Positions 42,641 through 51,165 of a stretch of 64,000 bases of DNA are shown one piece after another. Made by a program: the position numbers and the translations under genes. This stretch comes from Cryptosporangium aurantiacum (GTDB taxonomy: Bacteria > Actinomycetota > Actinomycetes > Mycobacteriales > Cryptosporangiaceae). The notes beneath the pieces are model-generated. The model ran no database searches and was not told the DNA's origin. It saw nothing but the letters and a program-made list of their open reading frames with translations. The DNA lies in assembly GCF_900143005.1 (NCBI RefSeq), contig NZ_FRCS01000006.1:310001-374000 (forward strand). Reading direction: 5' to 3'. Position 1 is the first letter of the stretch. Every line of letters starts with the position of its first letter.

Positions 42641-43443
42641 GAGTCGCCGGTGGTGCGGAACTCGGGCTTGCGGCGCTCCCGGTGGGAGGCGACGCCTTCG
42701 ACGACGTCCGGTCCGCTGAACCCGAGGAACTCCAGTCCGAGTGAGGCGTCGAACATCGCGCCGTTCTGGCGGTACCACTGGTTCAAGGAGTACTTGGTCC
42801 AGCGGATCGCGTCCTGCGCACCGGAGGCGAGCCCGGCGGCGATCTCGCGGGCGGTGTTCAGCAGTTCGTCCTTCGGTACTGAGAGCGAGACCAGCCCGGC
42901 CTGCTCGGCGTCGCGTCCGGAGATCTCTTTGCAGGTGAGAAGCCAGTACTTGGCCTTCGCCATGCCGCACAGCAGCGGCCAGATGACCGCGTGGTCGCCG
43001 GAGGCAACCCCGAGCCGGGTGTGCCCGTCGATGATCCGGGCGTCGTGGGCGGCGACGGAGATGTCCGCCATCAGTCCGACGACCAGCCCTGCCCCGACCG
43101 CGGGACCGTGGATGGCGGACACGATCGGCGTGTTGCAGTTGATCAGGTTGTAGAAGAGGTCCCGGGACTCCTTCATGATCCGCATGCGCAGGGCGTAGTC
43201 GGTGATCTGCCCCTCGATGATCTCGAAGCTGCCGCCGGCCGAGAACGCCTTGCCCTCGCCACGCACGACGACCGCCCGCACGTCGGGATCGCGGTCGATC
43301 ACCGGCCAGATCGCCGGGATCTGCGCGTGGGTCTCGACGTCCACCGCGTTCAAGTTCGGTCCGTCGAACACCACCTCGAGCACGCCCGGAGCGGAGGACC
43401 CGAACGTCAGGCGGGTGAATTCCTTCTGGTATCGCTCGATCAC
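42637..43443 (-). CDS. enoyl-CoA hydratase/isomerase
   Basis: 268 aa from the GTG at 43443, with AAGGAG upstream. It has the crotonase fold: [15 protein letters not shown] forms the first oxyanion loop, and [20 protein letters not shown] the second. The acid pair expected of hydratases is not obvious ([12 protein letters not shown] replaces the usual ExxxG region), so an isomerase or hydrolase activity is possible. It overlaps the CoA-binding protein gene (ATGA). It acts on an acyl-CoA intermediate in the operon. Confidence 0.85.
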   Translation of the reverse strand: MIERYQKEFTRLTFGSSAPGVLEVVFDGPNLNAVDVETHAQIPAIWPVIDRDPDVRAVVVRGEGKAFSAGGSFEIIEGQITDYALRMRIMKESRDLFYNLINCNTPIVSAIHGPAVGAGLVVGLMADISVAAHDARIIDGHTRLGVASGDHAVIWPLLCGMAKAKYWLLTCKEISGRDAEQAGLVSLSVPKDELLNTAREIAAGLASGAQDAIRWTKYSLNQWYRQNGAMFDASLGLEFLGFSGPDVVEGVASHRERRKPEFRTTGDS

Positions 43444-43467
43444 AACTGCTCCTTGATCGTTGAGAGG

Positions 43468-44214
43468 TCAGAGCGTCGTCGCGTGGCCGCCGTCGACCGG
43501 CAGGACCGCCCCGGTGACGAACGCCCCGGCGCGCGAAGCCAGGTAGAGCGCGGCGCCGGCCATGTCCGCGCCCTCGGCGAAGCGCTGGAGCGGGATGGGT
43601 TCCAGCAGCGATTCGGCGCCCTCGGCGTCGATCGTGTTCTGCAGCATCCGACTCGGAAACCGCCCGGGCGCGAGCACGTTCACCGTGATCGAGTCCGCGG
43701 CGAGCGTCGCGGCGAGGTGGCGACTGAGCTGATGGACGGCCGCCTTGGAGGCGGAGTACGCGTAGGTCTCGTGGTCGGGGACGTGGAAGGCATCGATCGA
43801 GCCGACGTTGATGACCCGGGCCGGGTCCTCCCGGGTGGCCGCCGTGCGAAGCAGCGGCAGCAGGGCTTGGGTCAGGAAGAACACGCCCTTGACGTTGAGG
43901 TCGAAAACCTTGTCCCAACCGCTCTCCGGGTAGCTGTCGAGCTTCTCCGCCCAGAGCGCTCCGGCGTTGTTGATCAGCACGTCGACCCGGGTCTCCCGCG
44001 CGCCCAACTCGTCCGCGAGCAACCGGCAGCCCTCGACGGTGCCGAGGTCGGCCGCGATGGCCGTGCAGCCCTCCGGCGTCGCGGCGAGCCGCCGGGAACT
44101 GATGTAGACGCGCGCCCCGGCCGCGACGAAGCTCTCGGCGATCGCATAGCCGATACCCCGGCTTCCGCCGGTCACGACGACGACCTTCCCCGCGACGTCG
44201 AACAGGTCGGTCAT
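43468..44214 (-). CDS. SDR-family oxidoreductase
   Basis: 248 aa, ATG at 44214 overlapping the thiolase stop. Classical SDR: TGGSRGIGYAIAE cofactor loop, NNAG, catalytic Ser in INVGSID and YAYSASK with Tyr and Lys. The SSRRL after the second strand suggests NADP. It probably oxidises or reduces a hydroxy/oxoacyl-CoA between the hydratase and thiolase steps, a 3-hydroxyacyl-CoA dehydrogenase role inferred from its neighbours. Confidence 0.88.
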   Translation of the reverse strand: MTDLFDVAGKVVVVTGGSRGIGYAIAESFVAAGARVYISSRRLAATPEGCTAIAADLGTVEGCRLLADELGARETRVDVLINNAGALWAEKLDSYPESGWDKVFDLNVKGVFFLTQALLPLLRTAATREDPARVINVGSIDAFHVPDHETYAYSASKAAVHQLSRHLAATLAADSITVNVLAPGRFPSRMLQNTIDAEGAESLLEPIPLQRFAEGADMAGAALYLASRAGAFVTGAVLPVDGGHATTL

Positions 44215-45425
44215 GACGCCACCCGCTCGAACACGGCCGTGAGCCCCTGGCCACCGCCGATGCACATGGTCTCCAGGGCGTACCGGCCGTCGCGCCGCTC
44301 CAGCTCGCGGAGCATCGTGGTCAGGATGCGCACGCCGGTGGCGCCGACCGGATGGCCGAGCGAGATCCCCGAGCCGTTGACGTTGAACCGGTCGAAGTCG
44401 CCCCCGCCGAACTGCCACTCGCGGGTGACGGCCAGGGCCTGCGCCGCGAACGCCTCGTTCAGCTCGATGAGGTCCATGTCGGCCAGCGTCAGCTTGGCCC
44501 GTTGCAGCGCGCGCTGGGTGGAGGGCACCGGTCCGATCCCCATCCGGTGTGGCTCGACCCCGGCCACACCCCAGGCGACCAGCCGGCCCAGCGGACGGAG
44601 GCCGAGTTCCTCGGCCTTCTCCCTGGTGGTGACGACGCACGCCGCGGCGCCGTCGTTCTGCCCGCTCGCGTTGCCTGCGGTGACCGTGGCCTCCGGATCC
44701 TTGCCCGAGCGCACCGGACGCAACCCCGCGAGGGCCTCGAGCGAGACGTCGGTCCGGGGATGTTCGTCGGTCTCGACGATCGTCTCGCCGCGCCGGGATC
44801 GCACCACGACCGGGACGATCTCGTCGGTGAAGCGGCCCTCGCGTTGCGCGGCGACCGCACGTTCGTGCGAGCGCAGAGCGAACTGGTCCTGCACCTCCCG
44901 CGGGATCGCGTACTCGCGGCGCAGGTTCTCGGCGGTCTCGATCATGCCGCCCTCGACCGGGTAGTTCTTGCCGCCCGACGTGATGCGTCCGCGAGCGATC
45001 CGGTCCCAGAGCTGGACGGAATCCCCGCGGAAGCCGAACCGTCCTCCGAGGGCGTAGTGCTCGGCCTGGCTCATACTCTCCGCGCCCCCGGCGATGAGCA
45101 GGTCGGCGACGCCGGTCTGCACCCGCATCGCCGCGTCGAGTACGGCCTGCAGGCCCGAGCCGCACCGGCGGTCGAGCTGCTGGCCGGGCACGGTGACGGG
45201 GAAGCCGGCGTCGAGCGCGGCGACCCGGCCGATGGCCGGCGCCTCACCGTTCGGGTAGCACTGGCCGAAGATCACGTCGTCCACGGCCGCGGGGTCGATG
45301 CCGGTCCGCTGGACGAGCGCGGTGAGCACCGTGGCCGCCAACTCTGCCGCCGGCACATCTTTGAAAGCTCCTCCGTACCGGCCGACCGGGGTGCGCACTG
45401 GTTCGCAGATGACCGCGTCCGGCAT
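44211..45425 (-). CDS. acetyl-CoA acyltransferase (thiolase)
   Basis: 404 aa, ATG at 45425 overlapping the acyl-CoA dehydrogenase stop. Degradative thiolase with acyl-accepting Cys88 (RRCGSGLQA), His358 (SLGHPVGATG) and second Cys388 (CIGGGQG), all intact. It cleaves a 3-oxoacyl-CoA with CoA, releasing acetyl-CoA or propionyl-CoA. It is placed between the dehydrogenase and SDR genes in an operon that holds every step of a beta-oxidation round. Confidence 0.93.
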   Translation of the reverse strand: MPDAVICEPVRTPVGRYGGAFKDVPAAELAATVLTALVQRTGIDPAAVDDVIFGQCYPNGEAPAIGRVAALDAGFPVTVPGQQLDRRCGSGLQAVLDAAMRVQTGVADLLIAGGAESMSQAEHYALGGRFGFRGDSVQLWDRIARGRITSGGKNYPVEGGMIETAENLRREYAIPREVQDQFALRSHERAVAAQREGRFTDEIVPVVVRSRRGETIVETDEHPRTDVSLEALAGLRPVRSGKDPEATVTAGNASGQNDGAAACVVTTREKAEELGLRPLGRLVAWGVAGVEPHRMGIGPVPSTQRALQRAKLTLADMDLIELNEAFAAQALAVTREWQFGGGDFDRFNVNGSGISLGHPVGATGVRILTTMLRELERRDGRYALETMCIGGGQGLTAVFERVAS

Positions 45426-46588
45426 CAGTACGACCTCGGCAGGCCGAGAACCTTGGTGGAGATGAAGTTGAGCACCATCTCCTGGGAGACCGGTGCCACC
45501 TTCAGCAGCCGTGACTCCCGCCAGAACCGCTCCACGTGGTACTCCTTCGCGTACGAGTAGCCCCCGAGCGTCTGCATGGCCCGGTCACACGCCTGGAAGC
45601 CGGCCTCGCTGCCCAGGAACTTGGCCGCGTTCGCCTCCGGGCCGCACGGCAAGTGGCGGTCGTAGAGGTCGGCCGCGTGCATGGCGACGTGCTCCGCGGC
45701 GGTCAGCCGGATCCAGGAGTCGGCCAGCGGGTGCGCGACGGCCTGGTTCTTGCCGATCGGCCGGTCGAAGACGACGCGATCCTTGGCATACTGCGTCGCG
45801 ATCTCCAGCGCCGCCCGCCCCAGCCCGACCTGGGCGGTCGCGACGACGATGCGCTCCGGATTCAGCCCGTCGAGCAGATACGAGAAACCCTTGCCGACCT
45901 CGCCCACGACGTCTTCATCGGGGACTTCGAGGTTGTCGATGAACAGCTCGTTCGAGTCGATGGCCGCACGGCCCAGCTTCTCGATCTCGCGCACCGCGAT
46001 CCGGTCCCGGTTCAGATCGGTGAAGAACAGCGTCATGCCATCGAACGGCCGCTCCTCCGTCCGGGGTGACGTGCGGGCGAGCAGCAGGATCCGCTGGGCG
46101 TTCTGGGCGTTGGTGATCCACACCTTCTGCCCGTTGACCAGCCACCCGCCGCTCGTCCTCTCCGCGCGGGTCGTGATCCGCGAGGTGTCGACGCCGGCCG
46201 TCGGCTCGGTGACGCCGAACGCCATCAGCAGGTCACCGCTGGCGACCAGGGGCAGGTACTTGCGCTTCATCTCCTCCGAGCCGTGCCGGATGATCGGCCC
46301 CGGCGGAAAGATGTAGAAGTGGACCGCGGACGCGCCGCTGGTACCGGCACCCGAGGCGGCGATCTCGTGCAGCATCACCGCCGACTCGGACAGACCCAGC
46401 CCGAGCCCGCCGTACTCCTCCGGGATCATCGCGCCCAGCCAGCCACCCGCAGCGAACGCCTTCACGAACTCCCACGGGTACTCGGCCTTCTTGTCCTTCT
46501 CCCGCCAGTACTCGAGACCGAACTTGCGGGCCAGTTCGCCGGTGGCCGTCCGGATGAGATCGAGATCCCGTTCATCGTCGCTACTCAT
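45425..46588 (-). CDS. acyl-CoA dehydrogenase
   Basis: 387 aa from the ATG at 46588, overlapping the ligase stop by 8 bases. FAD-binding motifs MAFGVTEPTAGVDTS and VWITNAQNA are clear. The C-terminal AMQTLGGYSYAKEYHVERFW and the VAPVSQEM stretch place a Glu where the catalytic base of short-chain acyl-CoA dehydrogenases stands (usually GTSEI). It forms the 2,3-double bond of the acyl-CoA made by the adjacent ligase. Electron transfer flavoprotein genes are not in the window. Confidence 0.92.
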   Translation of the reverse strand: MSSDDERDLDLIRTATGELARKFGLEYWREKDKKAEYPWEFVKAFAAGGWLGAMIPEEYGGLGLGLSESAVMLHEIAASGAGTSGASAVHFYIFPPGPIIRHGSEEMKRKYLPLVASGDLLMAFGVTEPTAGVDTSRITTRAERTSGGWLVNGQKVWITNAQNAQRILLLARTSPRTEERPFDGMTLFFTDLNRDRIAVREIEKLGRAAIDSNELFIDNLEVPDEDVVGEVGKGFSYLLDGLNPERIVVATAQVGLGRAALEIATQYAKDRVVFDRPIGKNQAVAHPLADSWIRLTAAEHVAMHAADLYDRHLPCGPEANAAKFLGSEAGFQACDRAMQTLGGYSYAKEYHVERFWRESRLLKVAPVSQEMVLNFISTKVLGLPRSY

Positions 46589-48512
46589 GCACCTGCTCCA
46601 GCTCCGTGGGGATGTCTTCGAGGGGCGTGGCGGGATCCAGCGAAGAGAGATCTCCCGGCGGCAGACCGAGATAGCGAGCGCGGATCGCGCGGCGCAGGAT
46701 CTTGCCGTTCTTCGTCTTCGGGATGGCGCCGACCACGACGAGCGCCGGTGCGAACGACTTGCCGGTGTTGCGAATCGCGGCGTCGCGCACGTCGTCGTCA
46801 GGGTGGCCGCACAGCACGACGAAGGCCACGACGCGCTGTCCGCGGGCCGGGTCCGGCACGCCCACCACCGCCGCCTCGGCGATGCGCGGATCACGCAGTA
46901 GCGCGGTCTCGATCTCGGCCGGTCCGACGCGTCGGCCGGAGATCTTGATCGTGTCGTCGGAGCGGCCGTGCAGCCGCCACTCCCCCTCGTCGCTCACCGA
47001 AGCCAGGTCTCCGTGCACCCAGACGTCATCGAAGCGCGACCAGTACGTCTCCAGATAGCGCGGCTCGTCGCGCCAGAACGCGTGGGTCATGCCGGGCCAC
47101 GTGTTGCGGACCGCGAGCTCCCCCACCTCGCCGACGACCGGCGCGCCGCTCTGGTCCAGCACGGTCACGTCCATGCCGGGCAACGGTCCGTTGAACGCCG
47201 TCGGCCGGATCGGGAGGAACGGGTAGGCGATCAGAATGCCGCCGCCGGTCTCGGTGCCGCCGCTGTAGTTGACGATCGGGCGCGTCCAGCCTCCGACGGT
47301 GGAGAACATCCAGTGCCAGCTCGGCTCGTCCCAGGACTCGCCGGTCGAGGCGAAGGAACGCACGGTGGGCAGCGTGCTGTCCGGTTCGCCGCCGGCCATC
47401 ATGATCGCGCGCGCCGCGGTCGGCGCGATGCCCAGCAGCGTGACGGCATTGCGGTCGGCGACCTCCCAGAGTCGCCGCGGATGGGGATGGACCGGGACGC
47501 CCTCGACGAGCACGAGCGTGGCGCCGAGTTGCAGGCCACCCAGGATCAGCAACGGGCCGAGCATCCAGCCCATGTCCGCGATCCAGCCGATGACGTCGTC
47601 GTCGTGGACGTCGAAGCCGTAAGCGAAGTCGACCGCGGCTTTCACGCTGAAGCCGGCGTGCGAATGCACGATGCCCTTCGGACGCCCGGTCGTGCCCGAG
47701 GTGTAGATGATCGTCAGCGGGTCGTTGGACTCGGTCGAGGCGGTCTCCACCGGCGGCGCCTCGGGCAGCTCGTCCCAGTAGACGTCCCGTCCGGACTGCA
47801 TCGGCACGTTGTGCCCGAGGTGACGCACGACCACCACGCGCACGCCGACCGGCACGGCTTCGTCGCAGGTGGTCTTCAGCTCGACCCGACGGCTCCGGCG
47901 CGTCGTGCCGTCCGCGGTGACGACGACCTTCGCCCCTGAGTCGGCGATCCTGGTCGCCAGCGCGTCCGTCCCGAAACCGCTGAACGCCGGCACCGACACC
48001 GCGCCGAGCATCGCGCAGGCAAGGAACGCGACGACAGCCTCCGGCACCACCGGCAGGAACAACACGACCCGGTCTGCGGGGCCGACCCCCATAGCGGCCA
48101 GCTGCGCGGCGAAGCGCCGGACCTGCTCGTCCAGCTGTCCGTAGGTCAGCGTGCGACGCTGACCCAAGTCGCCCTCGTAGACGACGGCGAGCTTGTCGCG
48201 GAGGGCCGAGACCGCGTGCCGGTGCGCGCACAGGTGGGCGGCGTTGATCCTGCCCCCGACGAACCAGCTCGGCAACGCATGCCCGCGACTGTCGTCGCGC
48301 ACGGCAAAGAACGGTGTGGAGAACTCGACATCGAGGTCGTCGACCACCGCGCCCCAGAACCATTCCGGATCCTCGATCGCCCCCGCGTGGAACCGCGGGA
48401 GGTCGTCGCCGAATCCCCAGCGCCGCAGCGCGGCCAGCAGCCGGCTCCGTTCCCGGCGCTCGGCGTCCGGCACCCAACCAGCCCCTCCTTTGGTGTCGAA
48501 CAGCGCTGTCAT
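46581..48512 (-). CDS. AMP-forming acyl-CoA synthetase
   Basis: 643 aa, of the acetyl-CoA synthetase size class with its N-terminal cap (about 35-95). P-loop IIYTSGTTGRPKG, the adenine-binding FASTGESWD and YSGGTETGG, the hinge WVHGDLASVSDEGEWRLHGR and the regulatory/catalytic Lys in KTKNGKILRR are all present. It activates a free carboxylic acid with ATP and CoA. The acid is likely the growth substrate or an intermediate of the island. ATG at 48512 overlaps the MaoC gene stop. Confidence 0.92.
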   Translation of the reverse strand: MTALFDTKGGAGWVPDAERRERSRLLAALRRWGFGDDLPRFHAGAIEDPEWFWGAVVDDLDVEFSTPFFAVRDDSRGHALPSWFVGGRINAAHLCAHRHAVSALRDKLAVVYEGDLGQRRTLTYGQLDEQVRRFAAQLAAMGVGPADRVVLFLPVVPEAVVAFLACAMLGAVSVPAFSGFGTDALATRIADSGAKVVVTADGTTRRSRRVELKTTCDEAVPVGVRVVVVRHLGHNVPMQSGRDVYWDELPEAPPVETASTESNDPLTIIYTSGTTGRPKGIVHSHAGFSVKAAVDFAYGFDVHDDDVIGWIADMGWMLGPLLILGGLQLGATLVLVEGVPVHPHPRRLWEVADRNAVTLLGIAPTAARAIMMAGGEPDSTLPTVRSFASTGESWDEPSWHWMFSTVGGWTRPIVNYSGGTETGGGILIAYPFLPIRPTAFNGPLPGMDVTVLDQSGAPVVGEVGELAVRNTWPGMTHAFWRDEPRYLETYWSRFDDVWVHGDLASVSDEGEWRLHGRSDDTIKISGRRVGPAEIETALLRDPRIAEAAVVGVPDPARGQRVVAFVVLCGHPDDDVRDAAIRNTGKSFAPALVVVGAIPKTKNGKILRRAIRARYLGLPPGDLSSLDPATPLEDIPTELEQVHE

Positions 48513-48979
48513 GGTGTGGCCGCCGCAGCGGCCGGGCGCTTGAGCATCAGCCCGGCGCGTTTGCAGTCGCAGACGAGCTCGTCGCGCTGGTTGAGGCCGT
48601 AGTGGCGGAAGAACACGATGCCCGAGTCGCTGCGGCTGCGGGATTCTCGCCGGTCCACGATCTCGGTGCGGACGTGGATCGTGTCGCCGTGGAACACCGG
48701 CTTGGGGAACTTCACGTCCTCGAAGCCCAGGTTCCCCAGCGTGGTGCCCTGCGTGGTGTCGGGCACGGTGATGCCGGTGATCAGCCCCAGGATGAAGAGG
48801 CTGTTGACCAGGCGCTGACCGTAGATGCTCTGCTTGGCGTACTCCTCGTCCAGGTGCAGCGGCGCGAGGTTGAGCGTCAGCGAGCAGAACAGCACGTTGT
48901 CGGTCTCGGTGACCGTGCGCCGAGTCGCGTGCTCGATGACCGTGCCGATCTCGAGCTCCTCGAAGTACAGGCCGGGCAT
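48509..48979 (-). CDS. MaoC-type (hotdog) hydratase
   Basis: 156 aa, ATG at 48979. Hotdog fold with the hydratase motif region DNVLFCSLTLNLAPLHLDEEYA, where Asn and His correspond to the Asp/His of R-specific hydratases. VRTEIVDRRESRSRSDSGIV closes the sheet. It is closest in look to mesaconyl-CoA or itaconyl-CoA hydratases. It stands between the CitE-like lyase (11 bp) and the ligase (ATGA overlap). Its inferred job is to add water to a branched unsaturated dicarboxyl-CoA to give the lyase substrate. Confidence 0.87.
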   Translation of the reverse strand: MPGLYFEELEIGTVIEHATRRTVTETDNVLFCSLTLNLAPLHLDEEYAKQSIYGQRLVNSLFILGLITGITVPDTTQGTTLGNLGFEDVKFPKPVFHGDTIHVRTEIVDRRESRSRSDSGIVFFRHYGLNQRDELVCDCKRAGLMLKRPAAAAATP

Positions 48980-48990
48980 GGTTTCCCCCG

Positions 48991-49875
48991 TCAGTCGCGG
49001 GTGTGCATAGAGGCGAGGACTTCGCGGGCCGTCTTCACGTGGGCGTAGTCGATGTGCATGTCCTCGTAACGGACAGCGGCCGCGCCGGACGCCTCGGCCT
49101 TCTCGAAGGCCTCGACCATGCCCCGGTAGAACGCGATCTCGGCGGCGGAGGGCTGGAACACCTCGTTGGCCATCGCGACGTGCGAGGGATGGATGAGCAC
49201 CTGGCCGCGGAACCCGAGCTCGCGGTTCTGCTCCGCGAAGCGGCGCGCGCCGTCGGGGTCCCCGAGGTCCTGCCAGATACCGCTGAGCGGGAAGTCCAGC
49301 CCGTTCGCGCGGCAGGCGAGAACCGCGCGGCTCCGGAGGTAGAGAGTCTCCAGGCCGCCGGGGGTGAACGTGAAGCCGATGGACCGGGACACGTCGGCGT
49401 CCCGGGCGGTGCCGGCGAACAGCGTCGCCACCCGGGGTGACGCCGTGACAAGCTGCTCGCAGGTGGCGTAGGCCTGCGCGGTTTCGAGGTTGAGGATGAA
49501 CTCGATCGTTCCGGCCGGTACGCCGTTACGGGCCTCGTAGTGCGTCACCAGCGCGTCGTACCGGATGACGTCGCCGGGACCCAACAACTTGGGCAGCGCG
49601 AAGCCGTCCAGGCCGGGGACGGCGACCGCTTCGATGTCGTCACCCGATAATCCGGTGTCCAGCGGATTCAGGCGGACGTAGACGCCGATCCCGGCGTCGG
49701 TCTCGCGAAGCCGGGTGATCGACCGGGCCACCTCTTGCCGGGCCTGGTCCTTGAGGTGAGCGGGGACCGCGTCCTCCAGGTCGAGGATGATCCCGTCGAC
49801 GCCGGACCGGACGGCCTTGTCGACCCAGTCGGCCCGGTGACCGGGAACGAACAGCAGCGAGCGCATCGGCCACAT
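48991..49875 (-). CDS. HpcH/HpaI-type CoA-ester lyase (CitE-like)
   Basis: 294 aa from the ATG at 49875, with AAGGAGG 6 bases upstream. TIM-barrel aldolase: SLLFVPGHRADWVDKA, the acidic GIILDLEDAVP, YVRLNPL with the CoA-contacting Arg, and LNLETAQAY with the metal-binding Glu. Family members are malyl-CoA, citramalyl-CoA and beta-methylmalyl-CoA lyases. First gene of the long minus-strand operon, its ATG lies 22 bases from palindrome site B. The neighbours (CaiB, MaoC, MmgE) favour citramalyl-CoA cleavage to pyruvate and acetyl-CoA. Confidence 0.88.
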   Translation of the reverse strand: MWPMRSLLFVPGHRADWVDKAVRSGVDGIILDLEDAVPAHLKDQARQEVARSITRLRETDAGIGVYVRLNPLDTGLSGDDIEAVAVPGLDGFALPKLLGPGDVIRYDALVTHYEARNGVPAGTIEFILNLETAQAYATCEQLVTASPRVATLFAGTARDADVSRSIGFTFTPGGLETLYLRSRAVLACRANGLDFPLSGIWQDLGDPDGARRFAEQNRELGFRGQVLIHPSHVAMANEVFQPSAAEIAFYRGMVEAFEKAEASGAAAVRYEDMHIDYAHVKTAREVLASMHTRD

Positions 49876-49896
49876 CGAGGCCTCCTTCCAAGCCAA

Positions 49897-49910
49897 CATA
49901 ATATATTATG
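49897..49910. promoter_or_regulatory. AT-rich palindrome site B (perfect)
   Basis: CATAATATATTATG is a perfect 14-bp palindrome in the 111-bp divergent region between the CitE-like and CaiB/BaiF genes. -10-like hexamers (TATTAT, TAATAT) lie inside it on both strands. A bound regulator would control both transcripts. Confidence 0.75.
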
Positions 49911-49986
49911 CTTGAGATGAGGCGTCCAGCCCTGGTACCTTCGGCGAGAGAATCGGCTGGTCACGGCTCCGGGGAGTTGAGCACCG

Positions 49987-51165
49987 ATGCACACCCTGCC
50001 TTTAGCGGGAATTCGGATCCTCGAATTCGGCGGCTACATCGCAGTCCCCTACGCCGGCTCGATCCTCGGCTCGCTCGGGGCCGACGTCATCAAGATCGAG
50101 CGCCCGGACACCGGCGACGAGTTCCGCAGGCGGCAGGACGACCAGAGCCTCTACTTCCGCCAGTACAACGCGGGCAAGCGCAGCCTGGCCGTCGATCTCA
50201 AGGCGCCGGCCGGAGCCGACCTCGTCTGCCGGCTCTTACCCACGGTCGACATCGTCATCGAGAACTTCCGCCCCGGGAAGATGGACCGGCTGGGGTTAGG
50301 GCGCGAGCACTGCGTCGCCGTACGACCGGATCTCCTCTACATGTCGGTCACCGGCTTCGGTGAGAGCGGCCCGATGGCGTTACGCCCGGCCTACGACATG
50401 ATCGGCCAGGCCTTCGGCGGCCTTCTCGCGACGCTGAGCGACCGCGACGCCGCCCAGCTCACCGGCACCTGCCTCGCCGACCTCGTCACCGGGCTGTCCT
50501 GCGCGACCGGCATCCTCGCCGGGCTGGTGGGTCGCGCCGCGTCCGGGAGCGCACCGCGGATCGACACGTCGATCACCGAGGCGATCAGCACGCTCACGAT
50601 CGACGCGATGACGCAGCTGTTCGACAGCGGCTCCGCTCCGCACCGGCAGAGCCGCCATCCCCAAGCCCAGAACTTCTGCCTGAAGACGTCGACCGGCGAC
50701 TTCGTCACGCTGCACCTGTCGTCGTCGCAGAAGTTCTGGGAATCGCTGATCGACACCGTGGGGCGGCCCGAGCTGCTCACCGACGAGCGGTTCGCCACGT
50801 ACCCCGATCGGGTGCGCAACTACGCCGACCTGGCGAAGATCCTCGAGGGAGAATTCCTGCTCCGGCCGTTCGACGCATGGGAGACGGCCCTCATCGAGCG
50901 CGACGTGCCGTTCGCGCCGGTGCTCGACGTAGCCGACTACCGCGACCACCCGCAGGTGGAAGCACTGGGGGTGATCGCACCGGAGGTCGACGGCTTAGCC
51001 CTGGTCCGCGTTCCCTGGCGCTTCGACGGTGGGCGACCGGACCGCGCGCCGCGGACGCCCCGGGTCGGCGAGCACTCGCTCGACGTCGCCGCCGAGGTGT
51101 GCGACGACGCCGAACTCCGCGAGCTCACCGCCGCGGGGGTGCTGTTCTCGCCAGCAACGCGCTGA
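49987..51165 (+). CDS. CaiB/BaiF CoA-transferase (first copy)
   Basis: 392 aa, ATG at 49987 with GGGGAG about 11 bases upstream. Class III CoA-transferase: LAGIRILEFGGYIAVPYAGS at the start, GADVIKIERPDTGDEFRR, then RSLAVDLKAPAGADL with the expected catalytic Asp region near residue 170 (GTCLADLVTGL). It moves CoA between carboxylic acids without using ATP, probably from succinyl-CoA or acetyl-CoA to a dicarboxylate. It is divergent from the CitE-like operon with site B between. Its 3' end overlaps the MmgE/PrpD gene by 41 bp on the other strand. Confidence 0.9.
   Translation: MHTLPLAGIRILEFGGYIAVPYAGSILGSLGADVIKIERPDTGDEFRRRQDDQSLYFRQYNAGKRSLAVDLKAPAGADLVCRLLPTVDIVIENFRPGKMDRLGLGREHCVAVRPDLLYMSVTGFGESGPMALRPAYDMIGQAFGGLLATLSDRDAAQLTGTCLADLVTGLSCATGILAGLVGRAASGSAPRIDTSITEAISTLTIDAMTQLFDSGSAPHRQSRHPQAQNFCLKTSTGDFVTLHLSSSQKFWESLIDTVGRPELLTDERFATYPDRVRNYADLAKILEGEFLLRPFDAWETALIERDVPFAPVLDVADYRDHPQVEALGVIAPEVDGLALVRVPWRFDGGRPDRAPRTPRVGEHSLDVAAEVCDDAELRELTAAGVLFSPATR

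Noticed and set aside
41255-44254. A single 999-codon protein covering the CoA-binding gene, hydratase and SDR region
   Set aside because: Only its last 461 codons have family similarity; the rest is out of frame with the hydratase and SDR, which have their own starts.
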